Under the pieces are notes generated by a model. That model was given only the letters and a program-made list of their open reading frames with translations, was not told where the DNA came from and searched no databases. The position numbers were made by a program, and so were the translations under genes. Shown one piece after another: positions 52,601-59,773 of a stretch of DNA of 64,000 nucleotides. This DNA is from Polaribacter marinus (GTDB lineage: Bacteria; Bacteroidota; Bacteroidia; Flavobacteriales; Flavobacteriaceae), in contig NZ_JAKQYM010000006.1 in the NCBI RefSeq assembly GCF_022662535.1, positions 1 to 64,000 on the forward strand, in the 5' to 3' direction. Each line of letters starts with the position of its first letter. Within the stretch, counting starts at the first letter, position 1.

Positions 52601-53561
52601 CTTGTCTTGCAGTAAGCCAAATTTTGTTACCTACAACTTCTATTCTGTTAAATCTAACAGTGCTATTGCCAATAGTGTGTTCAAAATTTTCAAAAGTATT
52701 GTTAGTAATATCCCATTTAGATACCCCGCCTTTAGAAGCAGTTCGGTACGCAATCCATAAGTATCCATCATTATCAAAATCTAAATCTTGTAAAAAATTT
52801 GATGGTAAACCATCTGCTTCGGTAATTATTGACACATTGCCATTTACAGGATTAAAAATTAAAATCCCTTCATTATCTACTGCTAAATAAATTTTATTGT
52901 CTTGACCAATATCAATCCCACTAATAAAAATATTAGATGCAATCCCTAAATCTTGGCTATCATATTCCTCGTAAACGCCATTATGATACTTCATTAAACT
53001 ACTACCTGAAATTGCCCATACGCTATTTTTAAAAGCACCTTCGTTTTCATTTTTTTTAAATTGATTAAAGCCTCGGTTTTGATCACTAATTTGTGTAATA
53101 GTATTGTTTGTTAAACTATATTTTTGCGTGCCTTTACTTGCTCCGTGAAAAATAATATTTCCATTTCCATCGTCTATTGCTCCATAAAAAGTAGCGTATA
53201 CATTATCATCGTTAAATGCAACAAACGGAATATTACGCCACTTTTTTTGACTAATATTATATATAGAAATTCCTTTTTCTGTTGTAAATACAGTATAGTT
53301 ATCATTATTAAAAGTAAACTCATGAGAAGAAATAACATTTCCATGTGTTAATCCAAAACTTTCTGTAGTTACTCTGTCTGGACCATCACACCAAAAATAT
53401 TCTTCGGTATTGGGTTCAGATTCGTTATTAGCACATGCATTAATGTGATAGGTGAGTTTTACTCCTGGATAAAAGACTTCCCATGTTTGAGTATCGTCTA
53501 TCTGAGCTTTTAAAAAAAAACTATAAAAAAGGGTTAATAATAAAAGTAATTTTAATTTCAT
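49626..53561 (-). CDS. Large T9SS-secreted propeller protein with DUF7619-like and sorting domains
   Basis: A 1311-residue protein with signal peptide 1-20. Residues about 60-740 hold two-component-regulator-propeller-like repeats, for example D-G-L-P-S-N-F-L-Q-D-L-D-F-D-N-D-G-Y-L-W-I. A SdrD/CNA-B-like beta domain follows near 790-860 (S-G-K-I-F-V-D-I-N-E-N-G-T-Y). Residues about 1095-1225 match the DUF7619/conserved-repeat pattern (Y-T-I-R-F-Q-N-N-G-N-F-S-A-K-D-I). The end (about 1226-1311, S-K-K-L-I-I-K) is a type-A T9SS sorting domain. It has no kinase or transmembrane helix, so it is a free or surface protein. It shares promoter-upstream and 3' sequences with the next gene. Confidence 0.85.
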   Translation of the reverse strand: MKLKLLLLLTLFYSFFLKAQIDDTQTWEVFYPGVKLTYHINACANNESEPNTEEYFWCDGPDRVTTESFGLTHGNVISSHEFTFNNDNYTVFTTEKGISIYNISQKKWRNIPFVAFNDDNVYATFYGAIDDGNGNIIFHGASKGTQKYSLTNNTITQISDQNRGFNQFKKNENEGAFKNSVWAISGSSLMKYHNGVYEEYDSQDLGIASNIFISGIDIGQDNKIYLAVDNEGILIFNPVNGNVSIITEADGLPSNFLQDLDFDNDGYLWIAYRTASKGGVSKWDITNNTFENFEHTIGNSTVRFNRIEVVGNKIWLTARQESNDLIGVYNLTFESNNTPVWQHYDQAFFQQKGFIDYFYIFGYQAGVYDLASYGDKLYMSVIGGGTVVYENGEWQHYSPLKNNIPTGNNRRIGFLKQDKTGGVVFSTFTSNSGKDILVASKLKNDIIENQPIGKGVTHIGGFEEKGQIDENGNVYGRYLINNNGSYEDRFSALNYPVFNNLLENYSLRSGDKFAVEGFNRWYFDENGGRLTNLDTNVSYTSNNSNFDFGSSSLVFLTEAPDERIWSISSASQSESIKWYDPVTDTNGVLALANLNYNSHSEIGNIEQLLFGTNTSELWLIGKNGVIFLKNEVETHKLLKADYPTLNTINDAKIDADNNLYVLSSNGLLKISDIQNATPTTKEFYYPTTTNGPNLANFSKLTIDNQGNKWLASTGTYLSKLLKFKEVNDTGGIVNAATTSSLRGKASGKIFVDINENGTYEEATDVIVPNQALNIKKGSSSFIVYSDNQGNFSFPIYIANQTYEIALTSTDGFSYTPKRVYKVDVTNLDADYSNNNIDLKNEDLKSLYVKGSTKEGAWGFVRDGFDNRFVTSVGNLSRSKIFNNVKLRYEFINTNENNANYNVNSIASITLHRLKNNQSNNHIINKINIDPGKSQFWKVNLESNNYTISTDINPVFTESNTERSKIIEIELGNIDPFEAIVLEVKTGVFDPTAIGDNIQFGPTAISSSSWENPSNGNNPNLSDWIDVTPESNDNRLGDDEDFSPYEEPEDIYLDEDDVYRDEKELFFDGPYFSPIFSSYDPNDKLVTPGVPGKLNEVDIDRKWLTYTIRFQNNGNFSAKDIYVLDTIDDNFDKNSFKFLESSHNVKISEVGDETKSIKKFLFQDIYLPDSLSSPIESQGYFKYKIKAKKTITENTIVENTAYIYFDQNPYIVTNTTQNKFKTPATASLNQITDKENLFLYPNPANSKIAVSLKETQQIQKVDLYNIMGQIVVEKSVDNLTFVEIDISKLSKGIYFVKVFSKGKTVSKKLIIK

Positions 53562-53594
53562 AACAAATGTTTTAGTAGCGTATAATTTTTATCC

Positions 53595-53671
53595 CACAAA
53601 CATTAAACAATCATTAGCCTTAAAAAAGAGATATTGTATAGTTGGTCATAAATTATGTGTAAATTGTTTTT
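53595..53671 (-). promoter_or_regulatory. LytTR-like direct repeats and -7-like element of the 1311-aa gene
   Basis: An element at 53634-53671 contains half-sites whose cores start at 53645 and 53666, 21 bases apart. A 39-base comparison with 56944-56982 gives 31 identities by eye. The -7-like sequence TAATGTTTGTG (minus strand, 53595-53605) lies about 30 bases downstream of it, the same spacing as in the other gene. LytTR regulators bind such 21-22-bp-spaced repeats. Confidence 0.6.
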
Positions 53672-53708
53672 AAAATAATTAAGAAATCATTGCAACATTG
53701 AGAAAATC

Positions 53709-53742
53709 AAAAAAAACAGCATCAATAAAATTGATGCTGTTT
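53709..53742 (-). terminator. Terminator of the ELWxxDGT gene (copy of 49533-49567)
   Basis: Same hairpin, loop and flanking ttacacaattaaaa as at 49533-49567, with a T-run on the minus strand. Confidence 0.88.
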
Positions 53743-53805
53743 ACACAATTAAAAATATTACCACTAAAACCTAATAATTGTGATGAAATACTACTTTTCC
53801 TTTTC

Positions 53806-56800
53806 TTATTTGATAATCAACTTTTTTGAAACTGATGTATTATTAATGTTCGCTTTAATTATATAAATGCCCGATGATAATCTAGACACATCTAATGTTT
53901 TGTTATTTTCATCTTCTGAAGCTTTTAAAAGAACTCTCTTTCCCATTATATTATAAACTTCTATTTTTTGAATTTTATCATTATTTAATGACGAAATAGT
54001 AACAGTCGTTGATGCTGGATTTGGGTAAACATTTACTTTTAAATCTAAATTTAATAATGTTTGGTTTTCTACATTTAAAACTGCATTTTCTAATTTAAAT
54101 AGCTCCAGTCCGTATTCTAAAGTATTTGCAGAAAAATATAAATCATTTCCTAGTGCAGTTAAATTTGAAGGGTTACTACTATTTTTAAAACCAAAACTAT
54201 CTTCGCCCGGATATAGGTCTTGCACCAAAACAGTACCTGCTTCTGTACCATCAGTTTTCCATAACTCTGTACCATTTGCATCATTATTTAAGGATAAGTA
54301 TAAAATATCTCCTGCCATGGCCAAATCATTTACATATGAAAAATTGTCTAGTAGTTTTACTGTTCCTTCGTCTGTTCCATCAGATTTCCAAAGAGATTTT
54401 ACTGATCCCTCTTCATAAACAGTAAAGTATAAATTACCATTTACTAATTTTCTAAAATTTGTAAATGGAGCATATCCAGTAGAAGCTCCTTCATAAAATG
54501 CTTTAAAAATTTCTGCATTTTCACCATCATATTTCCACATTTCCTGTCCTTCTTCTCCATTTGTTGCCGCTAAAAACATTTCATCATTAATCACTATCAT
54601 ATTATTAGGATAATCAAACCCAACATATGCTGCTTCTGTACCTGCTTCTGTACCATCTGTTCTCCAAAGGTGAATGGCTCCTGTAGAATTATCGAAAACA
54701 GTAAAATATAGCTTGCTTTTATATTCTGTAAAATATGGAGGATAATTATTTCCATAAAAATCAAACTCTTTAACAAGAATTGTACCTGCTTCTGTACCAT
54801 CTGTTTTCCAAAGCGTTTTTTTATAGCTTCTAGGAAACGAAGAAGTTGCTTTTGTAGTCATAAAGTACAGATTATTATTAAATTCGAAAAAATCAGAAGG
54901 AGAGCTATCATTTTCACCTGGTTCTATATCTTTTACTAAAACAGTTCCTACATCTGTACCATCTGTTTTCCATAATTCTTTACCGTTTACTCCATCATCT
55001 GCAGCAAAAAATAATTCGTTTGTATTTTCATAATGAAAAAATGAAGAAATATTTGCAAAACCTCCAGGGTTTATTTTTGTTACAAACTCTTTACTATTTT
55101 CTAAATCTGTATAAAAAATTCCATAATCTTCTGAAAAATCTGTTGAAACAAAATATGCTTTATCTTTATATTCTGTTATTGCTTTTGGTCCTATTATTGG
55201 TCCATTATCATTATCTATAACCCAATCTGAAGTTATACCGTCAGTAGCGAATAATCTAGAGCTTCCAAAATTTGTACTATCTGCCTGTATATATAATCTA
55301 TCTAAAGCTACTGCAAAATTTGAAGGATTACTTCCGTTTGGTATTCCATTTAAATTTTTCAACATAACGGTACCAGCTTCTGTTCCGTCTGTTTTCCATA
55401 ATTCAAATCCATTAATGCCATTACTTCCATTAAAAATTAATGTGTTATTTATAACAACCGCTCCTTCCATACTTGTTCCCCAACCTCTCCCTGGATTCAT
55501 GTCTTTAATTATAACAGTACCTGCTTCGGTACCATCTGTTTGCCATAACTCTCTATTAGTATCCGTACTAAAAGCTTCAAAAACAACTTTATTATTCAAG
55601 AGAGAGAAGCCATGTATCACACCTCTACCATTATCTATAGTATTATCAGAATTTATATCTTTTATCATAAGTGTACCAACTTCGGTACCATCAGTTTTCC
55701 ATAATTCAAATCCATTAACGCCATCATTTCCAGAAAAATACATAATTCCATTTTGTACAATAGGATCAATACTAGAGAATTCAGAAATTCCAGATTCTAC
55801 TCCTGGGTTTATATCTTTTACAAGAATAGTACCTGCTTCGGTGCCATCGGTTTTCCATAGTTCTACTCCAAAATCTTCTGTATTAGCTAGAAAAAAAGTC
55901 GTTGTTGCATCAAAAGGAATAAAGTTGTTAAATATTGTTGAAGCATCTCCTGTAGAGATATTTTTAACCATTACAGTACCTGCTTCAGTTCCATCTGTTT
56001 TCCACAACTCTCTACCATTTATATTGTCATTTGCTGAAAACATTAAAGAGTTGTTATTAATAATTAAATTACCAATATCACTTCCTAAATCTCCATTGTT
56101 AATTTCTTTAAGCATTACGGTACCTGCTTCGGTACCGTCGGTTTTCCATAACTCTTCTCCTGATGTATCTGTATAAGCAGCAAAAAATAATTCGTTATTA
56201 AAAACAATAAAATCATGTGGAGAACTACTTCCTACAGGAGAAATATTTTTCAGCATTTCTGTTCCAGCTTCCGTACCGTCGGTTTTCCATAGTTCTGAAT
56301 CAAAATTCTCATCTTCACCTAAAAAATACAAGTTATCATTAAAAACAGTTAAATTGCTAGGATATTTCACATCATTGTTTACAATAGTTGTACCCGCTTC
56401 GGTACCATCTGTTTTCCATAGTTTCGTCCCAAACCAATCAGCATCCGCAGTAAAATAAAGTTCATTATTAAAAATAATAAAATTATCTGGATTTGATCCA
56501 GAATTTGGATTTGTGTTTATATCTTTAACAATAGTTGTTCCTGCTTCGGTACCATCTGTTTTAAACACTTCTGCTCCAGTATCTCCAGTTTCAAGTACAA
56601 AATACAATTCATTGTTAAAAACGATAGACTTCTCGTGCATATTAAAAATATCTGGAATATTTCCTCCTATATTTTTTGTGCCCGCTTCAGTGCCATTTGA
56701 TGCCCAAATTTCGGAACCTCCATTACCGTTATACATAAAAACGGTATAACTACCTCCATCTAATAGACTAAAAACCCAAGCATCTCCATCTGTTTGAAGA

Positions 56801-56883
56801 ATATCTTTTACCAAGGTAATTTGGGATGAAATGCTGACAGAAATAAACAGCATTAAACTAGTGATTAATGTAATTTTTTTCAT
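53806..56883 (-). CDS. T9SS-secreted ELWxxDGT-repeat protein
   Basis: A 1025-residue secreted protein: signal peptide 1-21, then about 18 repeats of roughly 45-60 residues each centred on E-L-W-K-T-D-G-T-E-A-G-T, a known repeat of secreted proteins in Bacteroidota and Myxococcota. Several repeats near 560-600 and 800 are degenerate. Residues about 936-1025 are a type-A T9SS sorting domain ending V-S-K-K-L-I-I-K. The repeats likely form a beta-propeller-like binding surface. Terminator and promoter elements match those of the 1311-aa gene. The LytTR regulator gene lies divergently, 217 bases away. Confidence 0.88.
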   Translation of the reverse strand: MKKITLITSLMLFISVSISSQITLVKDILQTDGDAWVFSLLDGGSYTVFMYNGNGGSEIWASNGTEAGTKNIGGNIPDIFNMHEKSIVFNNELYFVLETGDTGAEVFKTDGTEAGTTIVKDINTNPNSGSNPDNFIIFNNELYFTADADWFGTKLWKTDGTEAGTTIVNNDVKYPSNLTVFNDNLYFLGEDENFDSELWKTDGTEAGTEMLKNISPVGSSSPHDFIVFNNELFFAAYTDTSGEELWKTDGTEAGTVMLKEINNGDLGSDIGNLIINNNSLMFSANDNINGRELWKTDGTEAGTVMVKNISTGDASTIFNNFIPFDATTTFFLANTEDFGVELWKTDGTEAGTILVKDINPGVESGISEFSSIDPIVQNGIMYFSGNDGVNGFELWKTDGTEVGTLMIKDINSDNTIDNGRGVIHGFSLLNNKVVFEAFSTDTNRELWQTDGTEAGTVIIKDMNPGRGWGTSMEGAVVINNTLIFNGSNGINGFELWKTDGTEAGTVMLKNLNGIPNGSNPSNFAVALDRLYIQADSTNFGSSRLFATDGITSDWVIDNDNGPIIGPKAITEYKDKAYFVSTDFSEDYGIFYTDLENSKEFVTKINPGGFANISSFFHYENTNELFFAADDGVNGKELWKTDGTDVGTVLVKDIEPGENDSSPSDFFEFNNNLYFMTTKATSSFPRSYKKTLWKTDGTEAGTILVKEFDFYGNNYPPYFTEYKSKLYFTVFDNSTGAIHLWRTDGTEAGTEAAYVGFDYPNNMIVINDEMFLAATNGEEGQEMWKYDGENAEIFKAFYEGASTGYAPFTNFRKLVNGNLYFTVYEEGSVKSLWKSDGTDEGTVKLLDNFSYVNDLAMAGDILYLSLNNDANGTELWKTDGTEAGTVLVQDLYPGEDSFGFKNSSNPSNLTALGNDLYFSANTLEYGLELFKLENAVLNVENQTLLNLDLKVNVYPNPASTTVTISSLNNDKIQKIEVYNIMGKRVLLKASEDENNKTLDVSRLSSGIYIIKANINNTSVSKKLIIK

Positions 56884-56904
56884 TTTTCTAAATTTTAATT
56901 ATTA

Positions 56905-56982
56905 CACAAATATTAGGCAACTATCAACTCAAAAAAAGAAAAATTGTATAGCTGGTTCAAAATTCTGTATAACCTGTTTTTA
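56905..56982 (-). promoter_or_regulatory. LytTR-like direct repeats and -7-like element of the ELWxxDGT gene
   Basis: Half-sites with GTT cores at 56955 and 56976, exactly 21 bases apart, lie in 56944-56982, within the divergent region shared with the LytTR regulator gene. The -7-like TAATATTTGTG (minus strand, 56905-56915) follows at the same distance as in the other cargo gene. Binding by the neighbouring regulator is inferred. Confidence 0.6.
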
Positions 56983-57024
56983 GGGTGTATTTCTCCAATT
57001 ATCATCAATAAAACCCTTTTTATG

Positions 57025-57047
57025 CTTAAAAACAGGTCGTTTATACA
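57025..57047 (+). promoter_or_regulatory. Related LytTR-like half-site upstream of the regulator gene
   Basis: cttaaaaacaggt followed by ttataca resembles, in the same gene-sense orientation, the element of the ELWxxDGT gene (ctaaaaacaggttataca) but with a 3-base insertion; the second half-site is weak. It lies 30 bases upstream of the -7 element at 57077 and may mediate autoregulation. Confidence 0.45.
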
Positions 57048-57076
57048 TCAATAAAGTATATTTTAGAAATATGTTT

Positions 57077-57084
57077 TAACTTTG
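57077..57084 (+). promoter_or_regulatory. -7 element of the LytTR regulator gene
   Basis: TAACTTTG matches TAnnTTTG, 17 bases upstream of the ATG at 57101. No TTG at -33, as expected for an activator-dependent promoter. Confidence 0.5.
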
Positions 57085-57100
57085 AGAAAATTGATGAATA

Positions 57101-57835
57101 ATGATTAAAGCTGTAATTATAGATGATGAACCTAAAGCTGTACAAGGTTTAACTTGGGAATTATCTAACTTTAAAGATGAATTAGAAGTTGTTGCAACAT
57201 TTACAGAACCCGAAAAAGCAATACCTTATTTAAAATCATCTCAAATAGATTGCCTATTTTTAGACATAGAAATGCCAACTATGGATGGGTTTCAATTTTT
57301 AGAAAAGCTAGATAAAAAAGATTTTGCTGTAGTAATTACTACCGCTTATAACGAATACGCAATTACTGCTTTAAAAAAAGAAGCTATAGATTATTTATTA
57401 AAGCCTATTGATACGGATGATTTAAGAGAGACTATTTCTAAAATTAAAAAATATATTTCTAAAGGTTTTAACTCTGATAAATTTGAAGAAATTTTATTAC
57501 AGTTTAACAACAAATTAAATCATAAAAAAATAACAATTAATACTGATGGTAAATTGGTGTTTTTAGAACCAAAAGATATTTTTCATGTTGCTTCAGACGG
57601 AAATTATTCTACCTTATATCTTTCTGATAACAAAAAAATTGTAATCACAAAAAAACTCAAAGAAATTGATGAATTACTTCCAACAGATCATTTTTTTAGA
57701 ATACACAATTCTTACATTATCAATTTAAATAAAATAAAAGAGTTTTTAAAATCTGATGGGTATGTAATTTTAGAAAACAACACTAAAATACCTGTTTCTA
57801 GACAGCGAAAATCCGAATTTTTAGAAAAGCTTTAA
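57101..57835 (+). CDS. LytTR-type response regulator
   Basis: A 244-residue response regulator. Receiver domain about 1-120: acidic pocket D8-D9, phosphoacceptor D55 in L-F-L-D-I-E-M-P, T80/T81 and K101 in L-L-K-P-I-D. LytTR DNA-binding domain about 143-244 with F-F-R-I-H-N-S-Y-I-I-N and the end P-V-S-R-Q-R-K. LytTR proteins bind paired direct repeats one or two helical turns apart. It precedes two LytS-type kinases (20 bases before the first) and is divergent from the ELWxxDGT gene, with a shared regulatory region. Confidence 0.94.
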   Translation: MIKAVIIDDEPKAVQGLTWELSNFKDELEVVATFTEPEKAIPYLKSSQIDCLFLDIEMPTMDGFQFLEKLDKKDFAVVITTAYNEYAITALKKEAIDYLLKPIDTDDLRETISKIKKYISKGFNSDKFEEILLQFNNKLNHKKITINTDGKLVFLEPKDIFHVASDGNYSTLYLSDNKKIVITKKLKEIDELLPTDHFFRIHNSYIINLNKIKEFLKSDGYVILENNTKIPVSRQRKSEFLEKL

Positions 57836-57855
57836 CCCAGAATCATTCGCCTTTT

Positions 57856-59772
57856 ATGGTAAAATTTTTAATCCTTTTTTTTTCGATTATTTTTTCTGTA
57901 AATGCACAGAAAAACAAACCTGAATTTACTATACAAATAGATAGCGTTCTTAAAACAAAGCCAATTACATATAAAGGTATTAATAAATTCTTACGTCCTT
58001 TTAGAAGAGATACCACCAAACTAAAAGGCTTAATTACAATCTTTAAAGAAAACAATTATTTAGACGGAAAAACCTATGTGGAAAACCTTTTAGGAATTCA
58101 ATACAGAAACTTTTCTCACTATCAAAAAGCAATTACGATTCATAAACAAGCACTAGAAACTGCCAAAAAAGCTAATAGTATAGAGTTTAAAGTTTTTAGT
58201 TTAAATATGTTAGGTGTAGATTACAGAAAAATAGATGCAAACAGAACCGCGTTAGATTATAATTACGAAGCTTTAAAATTAGCAGAAACTGTAGATAATC
58301 CAAGTTTAGGATTGCGCAGAAGTATTGCTGTTTCTTTAAACAGTATGGGTAATATTTATTTACTTTTAAAACAATACAGCTTAGCTATAGAGCGGTTTAA
58401 GAAATCTCAAGAAATAGAAAGAAGTATAAATAACAAATTGGGGTTGGCTATTAATTACCAAAACATTGGCTATGCAAAAGATGCTCAAGGAAAAACAGAA
58501 GAAGCCTTAGATTACTTTAAAAAATCTTTAAACTTAAATAATAAACTTAAAAATACTTACGGACAAATAATTTGTAAAAGTAGTATTGCTAATCTTTACA
58601 TAAAACAAGGTAAACCTCAAAAAGCCATCAACCTTATTAAAGAAAATATAGAAACAGCAGAAAAAATGGGGAACATAGAATACTTAGCTTATGAGTATTT
58701 AAGTTTAGGATGGGCGCAATCTAGATTAAATCAATTTTCTGAGGCAGAAACAAATTTAAATAAAGGATTAAAAATTGCTAAAAAACACAATTTTTCTTCG
58801 GCTTTGTCTTATGCTTATAGCCATTTTTCTGAGTTATATCAAAGTAAAAAAGACTATAAAAGTGCTTTAAAATATTATAAGATTTCCGAAAACTTTGAAA
58901 ACACTATTTCTAACGAAAGAACTATTCAATATGTTAACGATTTAATTATAAAGTACGATAGTGAACGACAAGACAATGAAATAAAAAATCTTGCAAAACA
59001 GAACGAAATTACTCAACTAAAGCTTATAAAAAATAGAAATATTTGGATTATTATTATAGTAACCCTAACATTATTTATAGCTGTTTTGTATTTCTTATAT
59101 AGACAACGTTTATTAAAAAAGGAAAAAAGAATTTTGACATTAGAACAAGATGTTTTGCGTACGCAAATGAATCCACATTTTATTTTTAATGCCTTAAATT
59201 CTATTAAGCATTACATCATAAATAACGAACAAAAAAACGCCGTTCATTACTTAAACAAATTCTCTAAACTGGTAAGAAAAATTTTAGAATCTTCAACCTT
59301 AAAAGAAGTTTCGTTACAAGAAGAGTTAGAAACCATGGATTTGTATATGAACATAGAAAATATTCGTTTTTCTAATGAAATAAATTTTGAAATAAATGTA
59401 GATAATACTTTAGATTTATCTACCATAAATGTACCTCCATTAGTGTTACAACCATTTTTAGAAAATGCTTTATGGCATGGGTTATCCTCTAAAAAAGGTG
59501 ATAAAAAAATAACTTTATCTGTTTTTAAACCTTCTAAAGATTTTATTGAAATAAATATCGAAGACAATGGAATTGGTAGAAAAGCATCTGCAAAAATAAA
59601 ATCTAATAAATTTATTAATAGAAAATCTATTGGTATCAAATTAACTAAAGAACGCTTGCATAACTTTATCAAAGATTTTAAAAACCCCTTTTCTTTAGTT
59701 TTTAATGATTTAATTAATGACGATAAAACATCTAGGGGAACCAAAGTTGCCTTAAAAATACCTCTAAAATAA
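57856..59772 (+). CDS. LytS-family sensor histidine kinase with TPR input domain
   Basis: A 638-residue kinase. Signal peptide 1-18 (ends V-N-A-Q). Residues about 75-375 form tetratricopeptide repeats in the periplasm (for example G-N-I-Y-L-L-L-K-Q-Y-S-L-A-I). A TM helix lies at about 395-415. The His_kinase domain has H441 in Q-M-N-P-H-F-I-F-N-A-L-N-S-I-K and the HATPase part has I-E-D-N-G-I-G-R. The kinase core is nearly identical to that of the next gene. With the LytTR regulator it forms a complete two-component system. TPRs suggest that it senses a protein or peptide partner; ligand unknown. Confidence 0.93.
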   Translation: MVKFLILFFSIIFSVNAQKNKPEFTIQIDSVLKTKPITYKGINKFLRPFRRDTTKLKGLITIFKENNYLDGKTYVENLLGIQYRNFSHYQKAITIHKQALETAKKANSIEFKVFSLNMLGVDYRKIDANRTALDYNYEALKLAETVDNPSLGLRRSIAVSLNSMGNIYLLLKQYSLAIERFKKSQEIERSINNKLGLAINYQNIGYAKDAQGKTEEALDYFKKSLNLNNKLKNTYGQIICKSSIANLYIKQGKPQKAINLIKENIETAEKMGNIEYLAYEYLSLGWAQSRLNQFSEAETNLNKGLKIAKKHNFSSALSYAYSHFSELYQSKKDYKSALKYYKISENFENTISNERTIQYVNDLIIKYDSERQDNEIKNLAKQNEITQLKLIKNRNIWIIIIVTLTLFIAVLYFLYRQRLLKKEKRILTLEQDVLRTQMNPHFIFNALNSIKHYIINNEQKNAVHYLNKFSKLVRKILESSTLKEVSLQEELETMDLYMNIENIRFSNEINFEINVDNTLDLSTINVPPLVLQPFLENALWHGLSSKKGDKKITLSVFKPSKDFIEINIEDNGIGRKASAKIKSNKFINRKSIGIKLTKERLHNFIKDFKNPFSLVFNDLINDDKTSRGTKVALKIPLK

Positions 59773-59773
59773 A

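Noticed and set aside
55415-56176. Long plus-strand open frame opposite the ELWxxDGT gene
   Set aside because: It is produced by the regular repeats of the minus-strand gene, has a repetitive V-P-A-S-V-P-S-V-F-H pattern, and has no plausible start region.
53806-56883. Periodic DNA resembling a CRISPR array
   Set aside because: The period is about 140-180 bases, the repeats are coding and inexact, and no cas genes are present.
59247-59744. Minus-strand open frame opposite the first kinase
   Set aside because: The kinase frame is clearly coding; the antisense protein is low in recognisable features.
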